DNA of 44,224 bases from Terriglobia bacterium (GCA_020072805.1 JAIQGC010000033.1:1-44224), one strand, 5' to 3'. Positions 1 to 7,293 are shown, counted from the stretch's first letter. Notes: a model not told the origin generated them from the sequence alone. A program made the numbers and translations.

Positions 1-299
1 GGCACGGCATGCCGTGCTCAGGCCTTATCGGGGCCGTGCCCCCTCGTGCCTGCCAGCGCAGCCAACCGTTCCCCTCCTTCGCATGCTCATCTTGCATGCG
101 ATGATTCCCGGCAGTGCTCTGAATCGGCATCCTGCGTTTCCGCCCTCCCCAATCCAACCCTGCCAGGCTAACCCGAATTTTTCACAAGACTCGCGCAGTA
201 GGGGCGGAGCTTGCTCCGCCCGCTGCCCCAGCAGCACGATTACCCGTTCAGCCGCAAGCGTCATACTGTGGTTCTATCTCCCGTCGAAAAGCTCCCCCG

Positions 300-358
300 A
301 TTTCTGTAGCCGCCCTCTTCAGTCGCAAGACTCCGGGCAGCAGCCGGAGAGGGCGGGC
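300..358 (+). repeat. Dispersed palindromic repeat, copy 1 (inverted partner at 26853-26911)
   Basis: This 59-bp segment reappears on the opposite strand at 26853-26911 with about two differences by hand alignment. Its outer arms (gccgccctct and agagggcggg) can pair, and inside is a small stem closed by a GCAA loop (agtc-gcaa-gact). It is therefore a structured, probably REP-like dispersed element. Neither copy lies in a gene. Confidence 0.8.
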
Positions 359-438
359 CTTTCTATCCCGGCCGTGCAGACCTGCCCTTCATCGTGAGAA
401 ATTCGAGCTGAATCCTGGCGCTACAAAATCCTTCCCGC

Positions 439-474
439 TCTTTCTCCGCGCCCTCTGCGCCTCCGCGTTAAATC
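439..474 (+). repeat. Direct repeat, left copy, outside the methyltransferase/DpnI/RAYT block
   Basis: The 36 nt are repeated at 3629-3664 with 33/36 identities in the same orientation. The core is ctccgcgccctctgcg followed by a ctc-gcgtt-aatc tail, a widely dispersed type of intergenic repeat. The two copies bracket the block holding the methyltransferase, the DpnI-like gene and the REP transposase. Confidence 0.75.
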
Positions 475-514
475 TTCTCTTCCTCTTTTCCCTCTTCCCC
501 TCGCAACACGCCCC

Positions 515-549
515 TTGACACCACCCCCAACCCGATCAACGATCCGATC
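515..549 (+). promoter_or_regulatory. Candidate promoter with three GATC sites upstream of the methyltransferase
   Basis: An exact -35 hexamer TTGACA lies at 515-520. A 17-nt spacer would place a weak -10 (AACGAT) at 538-543. GATC occurs at 534, 541 and 546, overlapping the putative -10 region. The downstream gene is a predicted GATC methyltransferase, so methylation-dependent autoregulation is possible. This is inference only. Confidence 0.4.
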
Positions 550-612
550 CGTTCCCATCACCCATCGCGCCGGCTTGAAAAATGCCCCGCGAAAAGCAAG
601 CACCACCAAATC

Positions 613-1809
613 GTGCCCAAACTCCCTTCCAACTCAACCTCCGCCAGCGCCTCGCCCGGCGTCGTGAAAACCCACTTGCCCCCTCCCGCCTTCGACGACC
701 CCAAACACCATCTGCGCATCTATCAGGGCGATTGCCTCGATATCCTCGCCGCCATCCCCGCCGATTCCGTCGACCTCATCTTCGCCGACCCGCCCTATTT
801 CCTCTCCAACGGCGGTATCACCTGCCACGCCGGTAAAATGGTCTCCGTCCACAAAGGCGATTGGGACAAATCCCGCGGCGCGGACGCCAACCACGACTTC
901 AACCGCGCCTGGCTCGCCGCGTGCCAGCGCGTCCTCAAACCCAACGGCTCCCTCTGGGTCTCCGGCACCTCCCACGTCATCCATTCCGTCGGCTTCGCCA
1001 TGCAACAGCTAGAATTCAAGCTCCTCAACGACATCTCCTGGGTCAAGCCCAATCCCCCTCCCAATCTCTCCTGCCGCTATTTCACCCACGCCACCGAAAC
1101 CATCATCTGGGCCGCCAAGAATAAAAAATCCCGCCACACCTTCAATTACCCGCTCATAAAGCGCCTCAACGGCGGCAAACAAATGAAGTCCGTCTGGACC
1201 ATCCCTCCTTCCGAATCCTGGGAAAAACGCTTCGGCAAACACCCCACTCAAAAACCCGTTGCCCTCCTCGAACGCATCCTCCTCGCCTCCTCCAACGAAG
1301 GTGATTTGGTCCTCGACCCGTTCATGGGCGGTGGCACCACCATCTTCTCCGCCATGCGCCTCCGCCGCCGCGCCCTCGGCTGCGACTTGAGCCTCGAATC
1401 CATCGAGCTGTCAGTCCGCCGCATCTGCTCCGATCTGGTACAGGTCCATCTTTCTCTCTCCTGCTTCCAGTTTTCCCTTGATCTCTTTCCCGATCCTATG
1501 GATCGATCGGATCGCGCTCCGCACGGACCGAATCTGTCATCCCGAGCGCAGCGATGGATCTGCTTTTCGCGGCCGCCTTCGGAAACGGCCGCGAGCATCG
1601 GCGCCGACAACTCAACCGTGTCTTCCCATCTCCAACTCGTCCAGCAAGAACGCCGCTTCTACTTCGTCGGCCGCACAAACCGCGAAATCATCTTTTCCGT
1701 CCTCGCCCCCACCCTCGACGACGCCCGCCAACAATTCCGCACCTCCGGCCACTCAGATTCCGACGCCCTTTTCATCATCAAGACCGAAACCGAAATCTAC
1801 CTCGCCTGA
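613..1809 (+). CDS. DpnA/M.DpnII-like adenine-N6 DNA methyltransferase with repeat-derived C-terminal extension
   Basis: Transfers a methyl group from S-adenosylmethionine to DNA. The order is beta-class: DPPY (residues 59-62) comes first and the SAM-binding DPFMGGGTT motif (about 235-243) near the end of the core. Blocks such as ADPPYFLSNGG, GDWDK, NLSCRYFTH, TETIIWA and GKHPTQKP match the DpnA (M.DpnIIB) type as I remember it, so GATC is the expected target. The core ends near residue 270. The remaining 125 or so residues are unusual: about 280-335 are encoded by a low-complexity, GATC-rich stretch plus a dispersed palindrome, followed by an unrecognised tail. The start is GTG at 613; GTG 664 is an in-frame alternative. 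The DpnI-like nuclease gene follows 70 bp downstream. The family is sure; activity and exact site specificity are not. Confidence 0.9.
   Translation: MPKLPSNSTSASASPGVVKTHLPPPAFDDPKHHLRIYQGDCLDILAAIPADSVDLIFADPPYFLSNGGITCHAGKMVSVHKGDWDKSRGADANHDFNRAWLAACQRVLKPNGSLWVSGTSHVIHSVGFAMQQLEFKLLNDISWVKPNPPPNLSCRYFTHATETIIWAAKNKKSRHTFNYPLIKRLNGGKQMKSVWTIPPSESWEKRFGKHPTQKPVALLERILLASSNEGDLVLDPFMGGGTTIFSAMRLRRRALGCDLSLESIELSVRRICSDLVQVHLSLSCFQFSLDLFPDPMDRSDRAPHGPNLSSRAQRWICFSRPPSETAASIGADNSTVSSHLQLVQQERRFYFVGRTNREIIFSVLAPTLDDARQQFRTSGHSDSDALFIIKTETEIYLA
1480..1571 (+). repeat. GATC cluster and HPERSEG-type dispersed repeat inside the methyltransferase frame
   Basis: GATC occurs at 1480, 1492, 1501, 1505, 1510 and 1557, with one more just upstream at 1432. 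From about 1536 the sequence (gtcatcccgagcgcagcg and onward) matches, on the opposite strand, a repeat at 19736-19771 with about 31/35 identities. An 8-bp perfect inverted repeat (cgcggccg / cggccgcg) follows at about 1568-1594. The element is read through in frame and adds residues to the methyltransferase. Confidence 0.75.
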
Positions 1810-1879
1810 TTTGCCCTAACCATATAGGAACCGGGCTCCTCTCTTCCTTTTTCCTCCCGTACCATGATCTAATCCCCGC

Positions 1880-2648
1880 GTGGACCTCCATCTCCCCACA
1901 CGCGGCCTTGACCGCTACAAAAGCGCCTCGCAACGCGCCCGAGTAAGTACCGAACCATGGGGAGCCAAGAATCTCTACTGCCCCGCTTGCGATTCGCCGC
2001 GCATCGAGTCTTTCCCGACGAACACACCCGCACTAGATTTCAACTGTCCCTCATGTCACGCATTGTTCCAACTTAAGAGCAAGTCCAGTTCATTCGGGCG
2101 GAGGGTTCAAGACGGCTCATTCGACTCCATGAGACGCACGATTTTGGCAGACCGGACGCCAAACCTTTTCTTGCTGCGCTACTCACTACCCGACTTAATA
2201 GTCAGGGACGTCCTTCTGATTCCACACTTCGTTTTCAGCCTGTCTCTCTTGGAAAAAAGGAAAACCGCTTTCTGTCAACGCGGACCGGGCGGGTTGGGTA
2301 GGGTGCAATTTCCTACTGGATAGCGTTCCATCAGATGCTCGGATTGCAGTCGTAGCTGAAGGCAAAGCTATTCCGGTTTCGTCTGTGCGTCGGGCTTATG
2401 GCCGCCTCCGCCCACTCGAAAAAATGCGCGTCGAAAAACGCGGCTGGACCCTCGACGTCCTGAACGCCGTCCGCTCCCTCCATAAAACCGAATTTTCTCT
2501 CACCGATATCTACGCTCACGCGGACACGCTCGCCCGCCTCCACCCCCGCAACGCCCACATCCGCGAAAAAATCCGCCAGCAACTCCAAATCCTCAGAGAC
2601 TTGAGCCTCCTCGACTTTCTCGGCGGCGGCGACTACCGCCTGCGGTAA
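1880..2648 (+). pseudogene. DpnI-like (Dam-replacing family) restriction endonuclease, broken by one frameshift
   Basis: Read from GTG 1880, the first frame gives a DpnI-type PD-(D/E)XK domain. It has zinc-ribbon cysteines C34, C37, C56 and C59, an N-terminus YKSASQRARVSTEPW, and LDF...FQLKSK carrying the catalytic positions D53 and K66. The second acidic position (E64 in DpnI as I recall it) is Q here. The frame leaves homology in the run ggaaaacc at 2259-2266. Resuming one base later restores PLSVNADRAGWVGCN and then the winged-helix domain (RGWTLDVLN, HIREKIRQQLQILRDL), ending at 2648. DpnI cuts Gm6ATC on both strands; this copy is inactive if the shift is real. Local GC (about 50% on one hand-counted line) is below that of neighbours, suggesting acquisition. 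Alternatives are a sequencing error in the A-run or a +1 programmed shift. Confidence 0.88.
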
Positions 2649-2655
2649 GGTTCTT

Positions 2656-2973
2656 GTGGCACAGCCATTCCTGGCTGTGCTTGCCTCCCACTGCCACACA
2701 GCCCAGTCCAACCCTCGCTACACATAAACTCTTCCCATGAAATCTGCTTTCTTATGACCTGCCACAAAAAAACCGCACAGGCAAGAATGCCTGTGCCACC
2801 TTTAAAACTTCTTCCCTGGGCACTTGTGGCACAGCCATTCTTGGCTGTGCTGCCTCGCACTCCCACACAGCCCAGCCCAACACTCGCCAATCACAAACTA
2901 TTCCACTAGAATGTCCTTCGTGATGAGCTGTCACATGGACAAACCTGCACAGGCAAGAATGCCTGTGCCACTC
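2656..2973. repeat. REP/BIME-like array of four palindromes in two tandem units
   Basis: Four hairpins with 9-bp stems and 4-nt loops lie at 2659-2680, 2775-2796, 2829-2850 and 2947-2968. Those at 2659 and 2829 (gcacagcca / tggctgtgc) are in one orientation. Those at 2775 and 2947 (gcacaggca / tgcctgtgc) are in the other. Two diverged units of about 150 bp (2654-2800 and 2824-2973) therefore each hold one head-to-head pair. This is the arrangement of bacterial interspersed mosaic elements next to a RAYT transposase, whose gene begins 16 bp after the array. A degenerate further copy is at 9684-9705. Confidence 0.88.
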
Positions 2974-2988
2974 TAGAGCCATCCTCCA

Positions 2989-3618
2989 ATGCTCTTCTAC
3001 CGCCGCAACCTCCCCCATTGGCTCCCCGAGGGCAAAGTCATCTTCATCACCTGGAGGCTCCACGGTTCGCTTCCCGCCTCGCTCCGCAGAACAGGCCGCA
3101 CAGGCAGGAATGCCTGTGCCACAAAACCTTCCGTTCGCGGCAATCCAGCATCCCCCGGCAGAAAATTCCTGCAACTGGACTCCGCCTTGGACACCGCCAA
3201 ATCGGGCCCTCTTTGGCTCGCCGATCCGGAAATCGCCGGCTACGCCGAATACCCCATCGTGCGCGGCGCCGAACTCGGCCGCTTCCAATTGCATGCCTAT
3301 GTCATCATGCCCAACCACGTCCACATTCTGTTCGAGCCTCGCCTGCCCCTTGCCAAAATCACCGGTGTCCTCAAAGGCGTCGCCGCGCGGGACGCCAATG
3401 CCACTCTAGGACGCTCTGGCAAACCCTTCTGGCAGGACGAATCCTTCGATCACTGGGTCAGGAATTCCACGGAGTTTGAGCGCATCCGCCACTACATCGA
3501 ATGGAATCCCGTGCGCGCCGGACTCGTCACCCAGCCCGAGGACTGGAGTTGGTCCAGCGCAGGCAGCCCATTCTTCAAGGGAACAGGCATTCCCGGCTCC
3601 GCCGGAAGCAGCGGGTAA
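2989..3618 (+). CDS. REP-associated tyrosine transposase (RAYT, Y1/IS200-like)
   Basis: Single-strand-specific HUH/Y1 nuclease of the TnpA-REP class, which nicks REP hairpins and is thought to spread them. The HUH motif is in MPNHVHILF (about residues 107-115). The C-terminal signature FWQDESFDHWVRN then RHYIEWNPVRAGLV contains the likely catalytic tyrosine (about 169) and ends in the usual EDWSWSSA. It starts with ATG at 2989, giving NLPHW near the N-terminus as expected. Oddity: residues about 33-46 (RRTGRTGRNACAT) are encoded by a REP palindrome lying inside the gene, apparently an in-frame insertion of the element it mobilises. It sits directly downstream of four REP hairpins. Probably functional or recently so, since the frame is intact. 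Confidence 0.93.
   Translation: MLFYRRNLPHWLPEGKVIFITWRLHGSLPASLRRTGRTGRNACATKPSVRGNPASPGRKFLQLDSALDTAKSGPLWLADPEIAGYAEYPIVRGAELGRFQLHAYVIMPNHVHILFEPRLPLAKITGVLKGVAARDANATLGRSGKPFWQDESFDHWVRNSTEFERIRHYIEWNPVRAGLVTQPEDWSWSSAGSPFFKGTGIPGSAGSSG
3098..3119. repeat. REP palindrome inside the RAYT coding sequence
   Basis: gcacaggca-ggaa-tgcctgtgc matches the hairpins at 2775 and 2947 except for the loop. It is read in frame in the transposase gene. Confidence 0.88.
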
Positions 3619-4015
3619 CTTGGAACAATCTTTCTCCGCGCCCTCTGCGTCTCAGCGTTGAATCCCCTCCTCTTTTTTCAATTTCTGCTTTCCAGTTTTC
3701 GCTTTTGCCTCTCCAACCCCCGCAAAACAAACGCCTTACAATTATCCAATTGACAAACAGTACTTCTAATGCTATATTTTTTGTGAACCTCGCCCCTCAC
3801 CTCATTCCATCTTTACCTCATTCCCTCCTCCTCTAAGTCCTTTATTTGCCACTCTTACAAACTTCGCCCCCCGTAACCCCCTTTATTTGCCACTCTTACG
3901 AAAACTGCCGGCGTGTACCCATTCTCTTCCCAAAATGGAACTCACCCCCTGCTCGCCATTCCCCCCTCTCCCGCCCTCGACTCCGCCCCTCTTCTTCCGC
4001 TATTCTTGCAGCATC
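3619..4015. other. Pyrimidine-rich intergenic region before serS
   Basis: No gene is supported. The + strand is strongly C/T-rich and holds the right copy of the 36-bp direct repeat (3629-3664). Two near-identical runs, tttatttgccactcttac at about 3841 and 3883, form a further 18-bp direct repeat. The open frame of serS extends upstream to 3887, but that part lacks synthetase homology. Confidence 0.65.
3629..3664 (+). repeat. Direct repeat, right copy (partner 439-474)
   Basis: 33 of 36 positions are identical to 439-474 in the same orientation. It begins 10 bp after the RAYT stop codon and closes the accessory block on the right. Confidence 0.75.
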
Positions 4016-5293
4016 ATGCATGACCTGAGCTTCTTCCGCGAACACCTGGACCTCTACGCCGCCATGGCCAAAAACCGCGCGGCCACGCTCGATCTCGAAC
4101 GCTTCCGCGCGCTCGACAGGGAGCGCCGCGAACTCATCACCGCCAACGAGCAGCTCAAGGCCCAGCGCAACAAGGCCAGCGACGAAATCGCCCGCCTCAA
4201 GAAGGAAAAGCAGGACGCCGGCGCGCTCATCGCCGAAATGAAGCAGGTCTCCGAGCGCATCAAGCAGGCCGACGAACGCATCGCCGCGCTGGACGCCGAA
4301 CAGCGCGAATTTCTTCTGGTCATCCCCAATCTCCCGCACAGCTCCGTCCCCGTGGGCGCCAGCGCCGCCGACAATAAAGAAGTGCGCCGCTGGGGCGCGC
4401 CGCCGAAATTCGATTTCACCCCCAAGCCCCATTGGGAAGTCGGCGAACGCGCCGGAATTCTGGATTTGCCCGCGGCGGCGAAAATCACCGGCGCGCGCTT
4501 TGCCGTCTACAAAGGATGGGGAGCGCGTCTCGAACGCGCCCTGGCCAATTTCTTTCTCGACGTGCACACCCGCGAGCACGGCTACACGGAAATTCTCCCG
4601 CCCTTCATCGTCAACACCGCTTCGCTCACCGCCGCGGGCCAGCTCCCCAAATTCGCCGCCGACCTCTTCAAGCTGCAGGACACCGACTACTGGCTGACGC
4701 CCACCGCCGAAGTTGAACTGCACAATCTCTATCGCGACGAAACCCTTACGGAAGAACAGCTGCCCCTCTGCGTCACCGCATGGACCGCCTGCTTCCGCTC
4801 GGAAGCCGGCGCGGCGGGAAAAGATACCCGCGGCATTCTGCGCCAGCACCAGTTCCAGAAAGTCGAACTCTTCAAATTCACGCATCCGGAAAAGAGTTAC
4901 GAAGAGCACGAAAAACTCGTGGCCAACGCCGAAACCATTCTGCAAAAGCTCGGCCTGCACTACCGCACCGTGCTGCTCTGCACCGGCGACATGGGCTTTG
5001 CCTCCTCGAAAACCTACGACATCGAAGTCTGGCTGCCCTCGAGCAACGAATTCCGCGAAATTTCCTCCTGCTCGAACTGCGAAGCGTTTCAAGCGCGCCG
5101 CGCGGGAATCCGCTTCAAGCCCAAGGCCGGCGGAAAAAATGAATTCGTGCACACGCTCAACGGCTCCGGTCTGGCCGTCGGACGCACCTGGATTGCCGTC
5201 GTGGAAAACTACCAGCAAGCCGACGGCTCCATCCTCATTCCGGAAGTCCTGCGCCCCTATATGGGCGTCGAGCGCATCCCGGCGGCCGGTTAA
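4016..5293 (+). CDS. serS: Seryl-tRNA synthetase
   Basis: Class II aminoacyl-tRNA synthetase that charges tRNA-Ser, and tRNA-Sec where present, with serine in the cytoplasm. About 425 residues, normal for the family. The N-terminal part is a long charged helical arm ([19 protein letters not shown] onward), the tRNA-binding coiled coil. Motif 2 is [21 protein letters not shown] and motif 3 is [11 protein letters not shown], both complete. The frame is open from 3887, but ATG 4016 is chosen because [13 protein letters not shown] is the standard SerRS N-terminus and the upstream codons are low-complexity. SelB further right would use seryl-tRNA-Sec made by this enzyme. Confidence 0.97.
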   Translation: MHDLSFFREHLDLYAAMAKNRAATLDLERFRALDRERRELITANEQLKAQRNKASDEIARLKKEKQDAGALIAEMKQVSERIKQADERIAALDAEQREFLLVIPNLPHSSVPVGASAADNKEVRRWGAPPKFDFTPKPHWEVGERAGILDLPAAAKITGARFAVYKGWGARLERALANFFLDVHTREHGYTEILPPFIVNTASLTAAGQLPKFAADLFKLQDTDYWLTPTAEVELHNLYRDETLTEEQLPLCVTAWTACFRSEAGAAGKDTRGILRQHQFQKVELFKFTHPEKSYEEHEKLVANAETILQKLGLHYRTVLLCTGDMGFASSKTYDIEVWLPSSNEFREISSCSNCEAFQARRAGIRFKPKAGGKNEFVHTLNGSGLAVGRTWIAVVENYQQADGSILIPEVLRPYMGVERIPAAG

Positions 5294-5336
5294 GCCCCCG
5301 CCGCCCCGGAGGCCGATTGGGGAGCTGATTTTGTCC

Positions 5337-5363
5337 GTAAGATATTACAAATAAATAACTTAC
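5337..5363. promoter_or_regulatory. AT-rich 27-bp near-palindrome at the GC-skew switch
   Basis: Arms gtaagatatta (5337-5347) and aaataacttac (5353-5363) are inverted repeats with 9 of 11 matches around a 5-nt centre. This is the most AT-rich spot of the left half of the window. It lies between serS and the next gene, where the + strand changes from C-rich to G-rich. It could be a protein-binding operator. It does not match the dif consensus and no DnaA box (TTATCCACA) was seen nearby. Confidence 0.4.
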
Positions 5364-5441
5364 CTAGTTTTTGGCAGTGAAAAATCAGGTTTTCCGCGTA
5401 CCCTTTAAGCCGCGCAACCTGTTGAATTTACACGTTTTCGT

Positions 5442-5471
5442 TTGACACTCCTTTTTCCCCTCTCATACACT
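5442..5471 (+). promoter_or_regulatory. Sigma70-type promoter for the 5538 gene and gdhA
   Basis: Exact TTGACA at 5442-5447, an 18-nt spacer, then TACACT at 5466-5471. The hexamer overlaps the first possible TTG start of the open frame, which supports translation from ATG 5538 instead. Confidence 0.6.
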
Positions 5472-5537
5472 GCGCTCACCGTCGCCGGCGGGGGTTTCAG
5501 CCAGATACAACCGGCCGCGGCTGCAATTGAAAATTCC

Positions 5538-5840
5538 ATGGGTCTTCTCGCTCGTATGCTGCGATTTCTGTTGTGGGTTTTGCTGCTGTACTGGTTACTG
5601 GTGATTGTTCGCCGCGTGGTTTCCTGGATGCTGGGGATCACGCGGGCGCAGGACGGGACGGGGGCCAAACCGCGGGAAGCGAGCCGCCGCCTGCAGCGCG
5701 ATCCGGTTTGCGGAGTGCACGTGGCGGAGGAGATTTCGTTTCCGCTGCGGGAGGGCGGGACGACGCTGTATTTTTGCTCGGAGGAGTGCCGGAGAAAATA
5801 CACGGCGAGTGGAACTGGAAATGTTTCGAAAGAAGCTTGA
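5538..5840 (+). CDS. Small membrane-anchored protein with YHS-like metal motif
   Basis: About 100 residues. It has one hydrophobic segment near the N-terminus (about residues 7-24, LRFLLWVLLLYWLLVIV), then a basic linker, then RDPVCGVHV ... LYFCSEECRRKY. The DPVCG...FCS..C pattern resembles YHS or PP0621-type domains, which bind a metal through cysteines. The domain would face the cytoplasm if the N-terminus is outside; topology is unproven. ATG 5538 is chosen because the exact -35 at 5442 lies inside the longer open frame. It is followed by glutamate dehydrogenase after 21 bp, so the two are probably co-transcribed. The function is unknown. Confidence 0.75.
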   Translation: MGLLARMLRFLLWVLLLYWLLVIVRRVVSWMLGITRAQDGTGAKPREASRRLQRDPVCGVHVAEEISFPLREGGTTLYFCSEECRRKYTASGTGNVSKEA

Positions 5841-5861
5841 AGGGCGAAAGGAATCAAACTG

Positions 5862-7163
5862 ATGGCCACGGTCGTCAAACCCGCAACAGCACCGATGATG
5901 CCGCGAATCGCGCCGCGCGAGGAACTGAATCCGTTTCGAATCGCGCAGATCCAGTTCGACATGGCGGCGGAATTCTTGAAACTGGACCCCAGCCTGCGGC
6001 AAATTCTGCGTACACCGAAGCGCGTGCTGGAAGTTTCCGTGCCGACGAAGATGGACAACGGGCAGGTGAAGGTGCTGACGGGCTACCGCGTGCAGCACAA
6101 TGTGGCGCGCGGACCGGGCAAGGGCGGGATTCGTTTCCATCCCAACGTGACGCTGGATGAAGTGAAGGCGCTGGCGGCGTGGATGACGTGGAAGACGGCG
6201 GTGGTGAACGTGCCGCTGGGCGGGGCCAAGGGCGGAGTGATCTGCGACCCGAAGCGCATGTCCAAGAGCGAACTGGAGCGGATGACGCGGCGGTACGCGA
6301 GCGAGATCGTGCCGATCATCGGGCCGGACCAGGATATACCGGGGCCGGACATGTACACGGATGCGCAAACGATGGCGTGGATCATGGACACGTACGCGAT
6401 GATGGTGGGGCACGCGGCGCATGGTGTGGTGACGGGCAAGCCGCTTTCGATCGGGGGGTCGGCGGGGAGGCAGGACGCCACGGCGCGGGGGCTGGTGCAC
6501 GTGGTGGAAGAGGCCTGCAAGGTGAAAAAGATACCGCTGCGCGGAGCGAGCGTGGCGATACAAGGATTTGGAAACGTGGGAGCGGCGGCGGCACGGATCT
6601 TCGCGGAGAAGAAAGCGAAGATCGTGGCGATTGCCGACACGCGCGGAGGCGTGATCAATCCTCGGGGAATCGATCCGATCAAGGCGCTGCGCTACAAGGA
6701 GCGCTCGGGCACGGTGGTGGGGATGCCGGGGGCTTCGCGGATTTCGAACGACGATCTGCTGACGATGAAGTGCGACATCCTGGTTCCCGCGGCGGTGGAG
6801 GGAGTAATCACACTGCATAACGCGGACCAGATCAAGGCGCGCATCGTGGCGGAAGCGGCCAACGGGCCGACGACGCCGCATGCGGACGAAGTGCTGGCGC
6901 GGCGGGGCATCACGGTGCTGCCGGACATTCTGGTCAACGCGGGCGGAGTGACGGTGAGTTATTTCGAATGGGTGCAGAACCAGCAGGGACTGGTGTGGGA
7001 CCTTGAGGAAGTGAACGCGCGGCTAAACCGGACGATGTCGCGGGCGTTCCAGGAGATGCTGGAGGCGATGCGCAAGCATCACGTGCCGGCGCGCGCGGGA
7101 GCCATGATCCTGGCGGTGGGGCGCGTGGCGGAGGCGACGCTGGTGCGGGGGCTTTTCCCGTGA
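5862..7163 (+). CDS. gdhA: Glutamate dehydrogenase (Glu/Leu/Phe/Val dehydrogenase family)
   Basis: Interconverts glutamate and 2-oxoglutarate plus ammonia with NAD(P). 433 residues, typical of the hexameric roughly 45-kDa class. The substrate-binding lysines lie in GPGKGGIRFHP, MTWKTAVVN (K111) and LGGAKGG (K123). The dinucleotide fold starts at IQGFGNVG. KPLSIGGSAGRQDATARG is the family signature, with ATARG where ATGRG is more common. The C-terminus NAGGVTVSYFEWVQN is also diagnostic. A Shine-Dalgarno-like gaaagga precedes ATG. Coenzyme preference cannot be told from the sequence alone. A strong hairpin terminator follows. Confidence 0.95.
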   Translation: MATVVKPATAPMMPRIAPREELNPFRIAQIQFDMAAEFLKLDPSLRQILRTPKRVLEVSVPTKMDNGQVKVLTGYRVQHNVARGPGKGGIRFHPNVTLDEVKALAAWMTWKTAVVNVPLGGAKGGVICDPKRMSKSELERMTRRYASEIVPIIGPDQDIPGPDMYTDAQTMAWIMDTYAMMVGHAAHGVVTGKPLSIGGSAGRQDATARGLVHVVEEACKVKKIPLRGASVAIQGFGNVGAAAARIFAEKKAKIVAIADTRGGVINPRGIDPIKALRYKERSGTVVGMPGASRISNDDLLTMKCDILVPAAVEGVITLHNADQIKARIVAEAANGPTTPHADEVLARRGITVLPDILVNAGGVTVSYFEWVQNQQGLVWDLEEVNARLNRTMSRAFQEMLEAMRKHHVPARAGAMILAVGRVAEATLVRGLFP

Positions 7164-7248
7164 GGGAGCGGGGAACGGCCAGGAAGAGTGCTGCTCTGAA
7201 AAACTGAATTATTTTGTTGCGTTGAAGAAAAGTTTGCGCGTACATTCG

Positions 7249-7293
7249 AAAGTGCCGGCTCGTTCCGAACAGGGAGCAGCCGGCACTTTTCGC
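7249..7293 (+). terminator. Rho-independent terminator after gdhA
   Basis: Perfect 12-bp stem aaagtgccggct (7249-7260) / agccggcacttt (7278-7289) with a 17-nt loop, followed by a short T-rich run. It lies about 85 bp after the gdhA stop and before thiD. Confidence 0.8.

Larger units (their letters stand above)
1..612. other. Gene-free, repeat-rich left edge
   Basis: No convincing gene. The short open frames here have no recognisable domain. The stretch carries several palindromes: a perfect 16-bp palindrome at 2-17, a hairpin at 201-221 (ggcggagc / gctccgcc), the dispersed repeat at 300-358 and the direct repeat at 439-474. It ends with the likely promoter region of the methyltransferase gene. 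Confidence 0.7.

Noticed and set aside
2656-3119. Regularly spaced short palindromes considered as a CRISPR array
   Set aside because: Spacings are uneven (about 115, 55, 120 and 150 bp), the units alternate orientation, no cas genes are near, and a RAYT transposase explains them.
3896-5218. 440-codon open frame on the minus strand
   Set aside because: It is the antisense of serS; the product is compositionally biased with no domain, while serS motifs are complete.
5337-5363. Near-palindrome considered as a dif site
   Set aside because: The arm and centre sequences do not fit the XerC/XerD consensus, the total length is 27 not 28, and the skew change here is of origin type rather than terminus type.
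5595-6881. 428-codon open frame on the minus strand
   Set aside because: Antisense of glutamate dehydrogenase; arginine/histidine-rich shadow typical of high-GC genes.
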